In this document: positions 10,000 to 18,807 of the stretch, piece after piece
How positions within the stretch are numbered: the stretch's first letter is position 1
Layout of the letters: the number at the start of each line of letters is the position of its first letter
Translations under genes and position numbers: made by a program
The notes under the pieces: generated by a model
Databases searched by the model: none
What the model was told of the DNA's origin: nothing
What the model saw: only the letters and a program-made list of their open reading frames with translations
From: Verrucomicrobiota bacterium
GTDB taxonomy: Bacteria; Verrucomicrobiota; Verrucomicrobiia; CAIQCK01
Direction: 5' to 3'
DNA: 64,000 nucleotides
NCBI GenBank assembly: GCA_016235595.1
Contig: JACRJX010000019.1
Coordinates: 1-64,000 of the forward strand

Positions 10000-12399
10000 A
10001 TGAAGATTTCATACAACTGGCTGAAACAATACGTGGAGTTCGACTGGTCGACGCAACAACTGGCGGAACGGTTGACGATGTGCGGCATCGAGGTCGAGGG
10101 CATCGAGCAGATCGGCGCGAGCTTTGACAAGATCGTCGTCGCCCAGATTCTCAGCAGCGACAAACACCCGAACGCCGATCGCCTCAGCGTCTGCCGGGTC
10201 ACCGACGGCGCGACGGAGCGGCAGATTGTTTGCGGCGCGAAGAATTACAAAGTCGGCGACAAGGTGCCGCTGGCGTTGCCGGGCGCGGTGCTGCCGGGCG
10301 ATTTCAAGATCAAGGTCGGCAAGCTTCGCGGCGTCGAGAGCCAGGGCATGATGTGCTCGGAGAAGGAACTCGGCATCGTCGAGGACGCCGAAGGCCTGCT
10401 CATCCTCGATCCGGCCACCCGGTTGGGTGCGCCGATCGCCGAGGTGCTCGGTGGCGGTGACACGGTTTATGATTTGGAGATCACGCCGAACCGGCCCGAC
10501 CTGCTCAGCATCATCGGCATCGCGCGCGAGGTCTCTGCGCTGACGGGCAATCTCATCAAATTGCCGGACACGAATTTCACCGAAGACGGCGAGCCTGTGG
10601 ACACGCTGGCGAAGGTGCGTGTCGAAGCGCCCGATCTCTGCCCGCGTTATGCGGCCCGCGTTGTGCGCGGTGTGAAGATCGGCCCCAGCCCGGCGTGGTT
10701 GAAGACGCTCCTGGAGAAACTCGGCATCCGTTCCATCAACAACGTCGTGGACGTGACCAATTTCGTGCTGCTGGAGAGCGGCCATCCGCTGCACGCGTTC
10801 GATTACAACCTGCTGGCGGGCCACGAGATCATTGTGCGTCGCGCGCAGGCGGGCGAGCATCTGATGACGCTCGACGACAAGGACCGCGTGCTCGACGAAC
10901 AGATGCTGGTCATTGCCGACGCGCAGAAAGGCGTCGCGCTCGCCGGCATCATGGGTGGCCGGCAAAGCGAAATCAGCGACGGCACCGTGGACGTGCTGTT
11001 GGAAAGCGCGTATTTCGTGCCGACGAACATCCGCAAAACCTCCAAGCGCGTCGGCCTCAGCAGCGAGTCGTCGTATCGTTTCGAACGCGGCGCCGATGTC
11101 GGTATCTGCGACTGGGCCAGCCGGCGCGCCATCGCGCTCATCCAGCAGCTTGCTGGCGGCAAGGTCGCGCGTGGTGTGATCGATACGCTGGCCAAGCCGG
11201 TTGAGCTGCGAAAGATCGCCTGCCGTTTCAGCCGCGTGAACCAGTTGATCGGCGTGGAAGTCCCTGTTGACGCCGTGAAGCGTGCGCTGACGAACCTCGG
11301 CCTCGCCATCGCAAGCGAGAGCGCGGACCGGATTGAAGTCACGGTGCCGACGTTCCGCGTGGATTTGCAGCGCGAGGTGGACCTGATTGAGGAAGTGGGC
11401 CGGATTCACGGCCTCGACAAGATACCGTCGGTCGCTTCGCGCGCCGAGCCGGCTATATCGAAGTTCGACGTGGCCTATGACCGGTTGCGGCTCGTGCGGC
11501 AGATTCTCAACGGCGTTGGTTACGAGGAAGCGGTGAACCAGACGCCGACCGCCCCTGCGACGGCCGCGCTGACGCAACTGCCTGCGGAACTTGCGCTGGT
11601 GAAACTGCAGAACCCGCTGAACGAAGACCTTTCGATTTTGCGGCCGAGCCTGCTGCCCGGCTTGCTGCAGAACCTGCGCACCAACGTCGCGCGCCAGACG
11701 CTTGACGTGCGGCTGTTTGAGATCGGCCGCGTATTCGCTGCGAGCAACGGGAAGCCACAGGAGCAGCGCTCGCTCGCGCTTGCCGCGACGGGTGGACGCA
11801 CGCCGAACGCATGGGAATCGGCAGCGCTCAGCGCAAAGGCGGATTACTACGATTTGAAAGGGGCGGTTGAAGCGCTGCTGGCCCGTTTGAAAGTCGCAGC
11901 GGTGGAGTTTGTGCCGCAGCAAGCGCCGGCTGGCGTCTTCGCACAATCGGCGCTGGTGAAGGCCGGTGGCAAAACGCTGGGTGAGATTGGCATGTTGCAG
12001 GAGAAGCTCGGACGCGAGTTCGACCTGCGCGAGCCGGTGGCACTGGCGGAGCTGGACCTCGATGAAGTGCTGGCGGCTGCGCGTTGGACGAAGGCGTATC
12101 GGCCTCTGCCGCAGCATCCATCGGTGCAGCGCGACGTGGCGCTGGTGGTGGACGCAGCGACGACACACGAGCAAGTGATGGCGGTTTTTGCGCGCTGCAG
12201 GAAGAATCTGGTGGCAAGTGTCCGATTATTTGATATATTCAGTGGCAAGACGATCCCAAGCGGGAAGAAGTCGATGGCGTATTCATTGACGTACCAGGCG
12301 CCGGATCGGACTCTGACCGACACCGAAGTCAACAAAACGCACGACGAGATCGTAGCGAAATTGAAAACAGAATTGCAGTGCGAGGTCCGCGCAGAGTGA
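10000..12399 (+). CDS. pheT: Phenylalanine-tRNA ligase beta subunit
   Basis: Beta chain of the alpha2-beta2 phenylalanyl-tRNA synthetase, 799 aa, full length. Recognisable order: N-terminal helix and EMAP/OB tRNA-binding domain (about 40-150, with IVCGAKNYKVGDKVPLA), the YDLEITPNRPDLLS motif, the B3/B4 editing region (INNVVDVTNFVLLESGHPLHAFD), B5, the catalytic-like core and the C-terminal anticodon-binding FDX-ACB domain (SVQRDVALVVD to the end). Most bacteria keep pheS directly upstream. Here the neighbours are two divergent methyltransferases, so pheS must be elsewhere in the genome. Confidence 0.97.
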   Translation: MKISYNWLKQYVEFDWSTQQLAERLTMCGIEVEGIEQIGASFDKIVVAQILSSDKHPNADRLSVCRVTDGATERQIVCGAKNYKVGDKVPLALPGAVLPGDFKIKVGKLRGVESQGMMCSEKELGIVEDAEGLLILDPATRLGAPIAEVLGGGDTVYDLEITPNRPDLLSIIGIAREVSALTGNLIKLPDTNFTEDGEPVDTLAKVRVEAPDLCPRYAARVVRGVKIGPSPAWLKTLLEKLGIRSINNVVDVTNFVLLESGHPLHAFDYNLLAGHEIIVRRAQAGEHLMTLDDKDRVLDEQMLVIADAQKGVALAGIMGGRQSEISDGTVDVLLESAYFVPTNIRKTSKRVGLSSESSYRFERGADVGICDWASRRAIALIQQLAGGKVARGVIDTLAKPVELRKIACRFSRVNQLIGVEVPVDAVKRALTNLGLAIASESADRIEVTVPTFRVDLQREVDLIEEVGRIHGLDKIPSVASRAEPAISKFDVAYDRLRLVRQILNGVGYEEAVNQTPTAPATAALTQLPAELALVKLQNPLNEDLSILRPSLLPGLLQNLRTNVARQTLDVRLFEIGRVFAASNGKPQEQRSLALAATGGRTPNAWESAALSAKADYYDLKGAVEALLARLKVAAVEFVPQQAPAGVFAQSALVKAGGKTLGEIGMLQEKLGREFDLREPVALAELDLDEVLAAARWTKAYRPLPQHPSVQRDVALVVDAATTHEQVMAVFARCRKNLVASVRLFDIFSGKTIPSGKKSMAYSLTYQAPDRTLTDTEVNKTHDEIVAKLKTELQCEVRAE

Positions 12400-12809
12400 G
12401 TGAACGTTGTTCCGTGCCGCGAAACCGGCAGGGTTAAGACTGAAGAACCAAACGCCGGCGGCAACGCCGGCGGTTAAACCGAGAAACAAAGCAGTGAACA
12501 GGTTGTTTAAGAGACGTTTGTTCCTTGAAACGCAAGAGCGAGTTCAATGGAATGTGCCTGTGGGCGCGATTCCAAAACGGTTTGAAATACCCTGCCGTTC
12601 ACGTGATGCAACGGTGAATCTCTGACCCGATAACCTTCATCTGAAGGGCCGATCTCCGGCGGTAGACGACATGCCTTCATTGGAAGTCGGCAAGCCGGCG
12701 GGTAGGCGCTCCGTTATACTACGGGGTCTGGAGAATACGTTCACACGGCTCTGGTGGGGTATTTCTTTTTGCCCCCTCGTCGGCCTCGCAGCAACTGGAC
12801 TGACAGCCG
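12400..12809. other. 410-base intergenic region between pheT and rarA
   Basis: No convincing gene. Just after pheT there is a perfect inverted repeat CGCCGG-CGGCAACG-CCGGCG (about 12456-12475) with no T-run after it. A second small stem, CCGTT/AACGG, lies near 12594-12613, and a paired CCTTCA/TGAAGG near 12634-12647. A TATACT (12715-12720) could be a -10 for rarA, but no -35 is seen at the right distance. The cluster of stems could be a structured RNA, which I could not match to a known family. Confidence 0.4.
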
Positions 12810-14195
12810 ATGAGCCAGGATTTGTTTCAACAAAGTGGCCCCGACCGCGCAAGCGACCGGCGCGTGCCGCGCGAAGCAGCGGAAGATCGGCCTGTCCACT
12901 CCCGTCCCGAACCGCTCGCAACCCGGATGCGACCGCGTACGTTGGATGAATACGCCGGTCAGAGCCACGTCCTCGGCCCGGGTAAGCTGCTCCGCCGCGC
13001 CATTCAGGCTGACCGCATCGCTTCCATCCTGCTTTGGGGACCGCCGGGCACTGGCAAGACCTCGCTTGCACAAATCATCGCCAACGCCACGCAGTCGCGT
13101 TTCGAACGGCTTAGCGGCGTCGAGAGTAATGTGGCCGATATCCGCCGGGTCGTCGCCACCGCCGCCAATCGCCTCGCCAACACCGGCCAGAAAACGATCC
13201 TCTTCATTGACGAGATCCACCGCTTCAACAAGGCGCAACAGGACGTGCTGTTGCCCGACGTGGAGAACGGCACCGTCCGCCTCATTGGCGCGACCACGCA
13301 TAATCCGACCTTCTACGTCAACGCGCCGCTCGTCTCGCGCTCGCAGATGTTTGAACTCAAACCGCTCAGCCTCGACGACATCAAGGTGCTCGTCCGCCGC
13401 GCGCTCGCCGACACGGAGCGCGGCCTGGGCAAGTGGCGCGTCCAACTCGATGCCGACGCGTTGGAGCATCTCGCCACGGCCAGCGACGGCGACGCCCGCA
13501 AGGCGCTCAACTCGCTGGAGATTGGCGTGCTCACCACGCCGCCGGACGCCAGCGGCGCAATTCATTTCACGAAGGCCGTCGCCGAAGAGAGCATCCAGAA
13601 GAAAGCCGTCGTTTACGATGGTGACGAGGACGCACACTACGACACGATCAGCGCGTTCATCAAATCCATGCGCGGCAGCGACCCGGATGCGGCGCTTTAC
13701 TGGCTGGCAAAAATGCTCGTCGCCGGCGAGGACATCCGGTTTCTGGCGCGGCGCATTGTCATTTGCGCGGCGGAAGATGTGGGCATGGCCGATCCGCAGG
13801 CGCTGGTCGTCGCAAGCGCAGCGCAGCAGACGGTGGAGTTTGTCGGGATGCCGGAGGCACAGTTGCCGCTGGCGCAAGCGGCCATTTACATCGCCACGGC
13901 GCCGAAGAGCAACGCGAGTGCGATGGGCATTTGGACCGCGATGGCTGACGTGGAGAAAGGCCGCACGCTCGACGTGCCGGATCATCTCAAGGACACGCAT
14001 TACAAGGGAGCCGAGCGTCTGGGTCACGGCGTTGGTTATCAATACGCCCACGACCACGAAGGCGGCATTGCGCCGCAGCAGCACATGCCGGAGAAGCGCA
14101 GCTACTACAATCCAACCGACCGCGGCTTCGAGCGCGAAGTGCAGCGGCGGTTGACCGAATGGCGCGCGAAACTCCAGACGAGAAAGACGACATGA
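12810..14195 (+). CDS. rarA: Replication-associated recombination protein A (RarA/MgsA AAA+ ATPase)
   Basis: AAA+ ATPase of the RarA/Mgs1/WRNIP1 family, 461 aa, acting at stalled replication forks. Walker A is GPPGTGKTS, Walker [11 protein letters not shown], sensor-1 IGATTHNPTF. The C-terminal tetramerisation region (YDTISAFIKSMRGSDPDAAL, then NPTDRGFE near the end) is intact. The N-terminus begins MSQDLFQ, resembling the QxxLF/DLF-type sliding-clamp-binding tails often found at RarA N-termini (inference). The first gene of a run with 5-FCL, rny and ymdB, it overlaps the next gene by an ATGA. Confidence 0.94.
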   Translation: MSQDLFQQSGPDRASDRRVPREAAEDRPVHSRPEPLATRMRPRTLDEYAGQSHVLGPGKLLRRAIQADRIASILLWGPPGTGKTSLAQIIANATQSRFERLSGVESNVADIRRVVATAANRLANTGQKTILFIDEIHRFNKAQQDVLLPDVENGTVRLIGATTHNPTFYVNAPLVSRSQMFELKPLSLDDIKVLVRRALADTERGLGKWRVQLDADALEHLATASDGDARKALNSLEIGVLTTPPDASGAIHFTKAVAEESIQKKAVVYDGDEDAHYDTISAFIKSMRGSDPDAALYWLAKMLVAGEDIRFLARRIVICAAEDVGMADPQALVVASAAQQTVEFVGMPEAQLPLAQAAIYIATAPKSNASAMGIWTAMADVEKGRTLDVPDHLKDTHYKGAERLGHGVGYQYAHDHEGGIAPQQHMPEKRSYYNPTDRGFEREVQRRLTEWRAKLQTRKTT

Positions 14196-14782
14196 GCGTC
14201 TCTTCATCCAACCTCGTGGTAGAAAAGCGCGCGCTCCGTGAGCGAATGCTGGCGTTGCGCCGCGCCCTGACAGCAGAGGAGGTCGCTCGTCGCAGCCGGT
14301 TGGCCGTGTTGCGATTGCTGGAACTGCCGGCGATCAGGCAGGCGGAAACCATCTTCTGTTATCTGTCGCACGACAACGAAGTCGAGACGCTTCAGCTTGT
14401 GCGCGACTGGCTTGCCGGCGGCAAACACATTCATGTGCCGGCGTTCGATGCGAAGCAACGGCGCTATCATGCCTGCCCGATCAACGATTTCGACCGCGAC
14501 CTCGTGCCTGGCAAGCTTGGCATTCTCGAACCGCGAAATCGGACGCTGACCAGCCGCCTCGCCGACATTGCGATTGTTCCAGGCGTGGCCTTCGATGCAG
14601 ACGGTCACCGGCTTGGCTACGGCAAAGGCTTTTATGACGACATGCTGCGGTATTTCACTGGCCTGAAGATTGCATTGTCCTTCGACAGCCAGATGCAACC
14701 GGTTGTGCCACACGAGGGGACAGATGTGCTGATGGATGCCATTGTCACTGAGAGCACAATTCACTGGAGAAAACACCTATGA
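14192..14782 (+). CDS. 5-formyltetrahydrofolate cyclo-ligase
   Basis: 5-FCL (YgfA/MTHFS) family, 196 aa. It converts 5-formyl-THF to 5,10-methenyl-THF in one-carbon metabolism. The basic N-terminal KRALRERMLALRRAL helix, the PGKLGILEP substrate motif and the C-terminal signature PGVAFDADGHRLGYGKGFYD are present. The start at ATG 14192 overlaps the rarA stop (ATGA). An upstream in-frame ATG at 14159 would lie inside rarA. It overlaps rny by another ATGA at its 3' end, so rarA, this gene and rny are translationally coupled. Confidence 0.94.
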   Translation: MSVSSSNLVVEKRALRERMLALRRALTAEEVARRSRLAVLRLLELPAIRQAETIFCYLSHDNEVETLQLVRDWLAGGKHIHVPAFDAKQRRYHACPINDFDRDLVPGKLGILEPRNRTLTSRLADIAIVPGVAFDADGHRLGYGKGFYDDMLRYFTGLKIALSFDSQMQPVVPHEGTDVLMDAIVTESTIHWRKHL

Positions 14783-16350
14783 GACGATTCTTGCTGGAGA
14801 ATGCCTATGCGGTCCTGGTTTTGACCCAAGCCACGCTCTGGGTCATGGCGGGTTACTGGGGGCATCGCATCGTCAACCGCTGGCGGCTTATCGCGGCAGA
14901 ACGCGAAGCTCGCAGTCTGATCGAGAACGCTGAACGCGACGCCGATTCACTGCGTCGTGCCGCCGAGGTGGCTGGCAGAAGCGCGGCGATGACAGCTCGT
15001 GAAGACTTCGAGAAGCAGGCCATAGCCAAGCGCGGCGAACTGGATGAAAAGGAAAAGCGTCTCATCGCCCGCGAGGCCAGCTTGCAGGAGAAACTGGAGA
15101 CTCTGATACGCCGCGAAGAAGAGTTGCGCGAGTCCGACCTGAAGATTGCCGCGCGTCTGGACGAACTCGACAAACTGAAAGCCGACGCGCAGGCGTTGAT
15201 TCAGTTGCAGCGCGACGAGCTGCACAGGCTCTCTGGCCTGTCGACCGACGAGGCCCGCCAACAGTTTCTCCGTCGTGTGGAACAGGACATACAAGGGGAG
15301 ACGGCGGCCTTGGTGCGGCGCGGCGCACAACAGGCACGGACCGATGCCGAGCGTGAAGCCAAGCGGCTCATCTCCATCGCCATCCAGCGTTGCGCGGCCA
15401 CCCACGTTAACGAAACCACCACCACCACCGTGGCGTTGCCGAGCGAGGAGATGAAGGGCCGCATCATCGGCCGCGACGGGCGCAATATCCGCGCGTTCGA
15501 GACGGTCAGCGGTGTGTCGGTGATTATTGACGAGACGCCGCAGGTCGTGGTGCTCTCTGGCTATGAACCGGTCCGCCGCGAAATCGCGCGCATTGCCATG
15601 TTGCAGCTCGTGACCGACGGCCGCATCAACCCAGGCCGCATCGAGGAGGTTGTGCAGAAAGCCGCGGCGGAAATGGAGGAAACCGTCCGCCAGGCTGGTG
15701 AGGATGCATGCGCGCGCGCCGGTGTTCAGAACGTGCATCCCGAAATCGTCAAGCTGCTCGGCCGCCTGAAGTTTCGCCACAGCTACGCACAAAACGTCCT
15801 CGACCACGGCGTGGAGGTGGCGCAACTCGTCGGGGCGATGGCGGCGGAGTTGAAGCTTGACGTGTCGGTGGCCAGGCGCGTGGGACTTCTTCACGACATT
15901 GGCAAGGCTGTCAGCGCGGAGACGGAAGGCTCGCATGCCATCGTCGGAGCGGAATTGCTCCGTAAATATGACGAAGCTGCCGACGTCGTCGTTGCGATCG
16001 CGTCCCACCACGAAGAAGCGGAGCCGAACATCTACGGTGTCCTTGTCAGCGCGGGCGACGCCATTTCCGCCTCGCGGCCCGGGGCGCGCTCCGAGTCCGC
16101 CGCCGTCTATCTTGAGCGGCTCGGCAAACTGGAGGCGCTGGCCAACGCGTTTCCCGGCGTCGATCGCAGTTACGCCATTCAGGCTGGCCGCGAGATCCGC
16201 GTGATCGTCAAGCCGGGCACCGTAGACGACAACGCCGCCACTTTGATGGCCCGCGACATCGCTCGCAAGATTGAGCGCGAACTGCGTTACCCCAGCCAGA
16301 TCAAGGTGACGGTCATGCGTGAGATGCGGGTGGTGGAGTATGCGAAGTAA
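14779..16350 (+). CDS. rny: Ribonuclease Y
   Basis: Membrane-bound endoribonuclease Y, 523 aa, starting mRNA decay. It has an N-terminal transmembrane helix (about residues 10-33), a long charged coiled coil (about 35-200), a KH domain with GRIIGRDGRNIRAFE near residue 230, and an HD domain with RHSYAQNVLDHGVEVA and LLHDIGKAV near residue 370. Length matches the family. It overlaps the upstream 5-FCL gene by ATGA and is followed by ymdB, the usual partner. Confidence 0.97.
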   Translation: MRRFLLENAYAVLVLTQATLWVMAGYWGHRIVNRWRLIAAEREARSLIENAERDADSLRRAAEVAGRSAAMTAREDFEKQAIAKRGELDEKEKRLIAREASLQEKLETLIRREEELRESDLKIAARLDELDKLKADAQALIQLQRDELHRLSGLSTDEARQQFLRRVEQDIQGETAALVRRGAQQARTDAEREAKRLISIAIQRCAATHVNETTTTTVALPSEEMKGRIIGRDGRNIRAFETVSGVSVIIDETPQVVVLSGYEPVRREIARIAMLQLVTDGRINPGRIEEVVQKAAAEMEETVRQAGEDACARAGVQNVHPEIVKLLGRLKFRHSYAQNVLDHGVEVAQLVGAMAAELKLDVSVARRVGLLHDIGKAVSAETEGSHAIVGAELLRKYDEAADVVVAIASHHEEAEPNIYGVLVSAGDAISASRPGARSESAAVYLERLGKLEALANAFPGVDRSYAIQAGREIRVIVKPGTVDDNAATLMARDIARKIERELRYPSQIKVTVMREMRVVEYAK

Positions 16351-16354
16351 GACG

Positions 16355-16409
16355 TGGTGACGTAATACGTAATTGCGGTCTTGCGCATTACGCGCTACGC
16401 ATTACGCAG
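16355..16409. repeat. Imperfect palindrome with 7-base periodic arms (rny-ymdB gap)
   Basis: The whole 60-base gap between rny and ymdB is a repeat. The left arm (about 16357-16376) runs in 7-base units of the type CGTAATA/CGTAATT. The right arm (about 16384-16407) runs in units TACGCGC, TACGCAT, TACGCAG. The right arm is the approximate reverse complement of the left, so the RNA would fold. It belongs with other periodic-arm repeats at 25201, 34076, 39276 and 54702. Confidence 0.7.
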
Positions 16410-16410
16410 C

Positions 16411-17190
16411 ATGAAGCTTCTTTTCATCGGCGACATCGTGGGTGAGCCGGGCCGCGCGGCGGTCACGGGCCTTTGCCGGCTGCTGTGCGAGCGCCACAAG
16501 ATCGACTACGTCATCGCCAACGCCGAGAACATCGCCGGCGGCAGCGGCCTGACGTTGCCAACGTCGCGCGAGTTGTTGGACGCCGGCGTGGACATCATTA
16601 CCAGTGGCGATCACGTCTGGGACCAGAAGGAATTTGTGGCCGACATTGGGAAAGAACCTCGCATCCTGCGTCCGGCCAACTATCCCGCCGATGTGCCGGG
16701 CCACGGCTCCATCGTTTGGAACCGCCCCGGCAAATCGCCCATCGGTGTCATCAATCTTCAGGGGCGCACCTTCATGGCTGCGCTGGAAAACCCCTTCACG
16801 GTTGCCGATGCGCTCGTCGCCGAGCTTCGCCAGCAGACGCGCATCATTCTGGTAGACATCCACGCCGAAGCGACCAGCGAGAAGATCGCCCTTGGCCGCT
16901 ACCTCGACGGCCGGGTGAGCGCTGTCATCGGCACCCATACCCACGTGCAGACTGCTGACGAGCAGATATTTCCCGGCGGCACCGCCTTTCTTAGCGACGC
17001 TGGCTTCACGGGCGCGCAGGAATCCGTCCTCGGTCGCGAGATCGAACCGATCATCCGGAGGTTTGTCACCCAGATGCCCCAACGGTTCAAACTTGCCCAA
17101 AACCGCGTGGTGCTGTGTGGCGTCATCGTCGATGTGGACGACACCACCGGCCGGGCTCGCGCCATCTCACGCCTCCAAGAACCTGTCTAA
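16411..17190 (+). CDS. ymdB: YmdB-family metallophosphoesterase
   Basis: YmdB/TIGR00282-type calcineurin-like phosphodiesterase, 259 aa. The B. subtilis member hydrolyses 2',3'-cyclic nucleotides. Metal-site motifs: FIGDIVGEPGR at the N-terminus, ANAENIAGGSG, SGDHVWD, VDIHAEATSEK and GTHTHVQTADE. I chose ATG 16411 because the conserved MKLLFIGD begins there. The ten residues upstream would be translated repeat. The rny-ymdB pairing is conserved in many phyla. Confidence 0.94.
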   Translation: MKLLFIGDIVGEPGRAAVTGLCRLLCERHKIDYVIANAENIAGGSGLTLPTSRELLDAGVDIITSGDHVWDQKEFVADIGKEPRILRPANYPADVPGHGSIVWNRPGKSPIGVINLQGRTFMAALENPFTVADALVAELRQQTRIILVDIHAEATSEKIALGRYLDGRVSAVIGTHTHVQTADEQIFPGGTAFLSDAGFTGAQESVLGREIEPIIRRFVTQMPQRFKLAQNRVVLCGVIVDVDDTTGRARAISRLQEPV

Positions 17191-17299
17191 TTTCGGCCAA
17201 AAAACGCGCAAAACCGCATGGCGCAGGAACTGCATTGACTTCCAATTCAATTCCATGTTGGCTAATAAACAACGCAGTTTGTTTCAACAATTATTCTAG

Positions 17300-18646
<1,347 letters not shown>

Positions 18647-18677
18647 CCAACTCTGGCCGGAATGACAGTTTGGTAAC

Positions 18678-18714
18678 GAAGGGGCCCTGGTCATCCAGGG
18701 CCCCTTCTGTTTTT
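18678..18714 (+). terminator. Rho-independent terminator after gdhA
   Basis: A perfect 13-bp inverted repeat, GAAGGGGCCCTGG / CCAGGGCCCCTTC, with a TCAT loop and then TGTTTTT. It lies 32 bases after the gdhA stop, a textbook intrinsic terminator closing the gdhA transcript. Confidence 0.93.
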
Positions 18715-18807
18715 GACAGTGGAACTGGCTCAAGTTCGGCTTGCCAGCGGACGGCAACAGCCTGACAATCGAACTGGAACATGTAACCGCATCGAGAGGA
18801 TGAACTG

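Noticed and set aside
10009..12174. Long open frame antisense to pheT
   Set aside because: It has no family similarity and an arginine/glutamine-rich composition typical of a shadow of a GC-rich gene, while the plus frame is a complete PheT.
12510..12715. 6S RNA (ssrS) upstream of the rarA/5-FCL genes
   Set aside because: Some 3' sequence recalls 6S (CCGGCGG near a TGAAGG stem), but I found no matching 5' closing-stem partner or central bubble.
12741..14207. 488-residue open frame antisense to rarA
   Set aside because: The plus frame encodes a full RarA with Walker motifs. The antisense frame shows no motif or ribosome-binding site.
18715..18807. Open stretch just upstream of the KaiC-like fusion gene
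   Set aside because: A frame reading WLKFGLPADGNSLTIELE is open but has no start codon after the terminator and ends before the ATG; too short to support as a gene.
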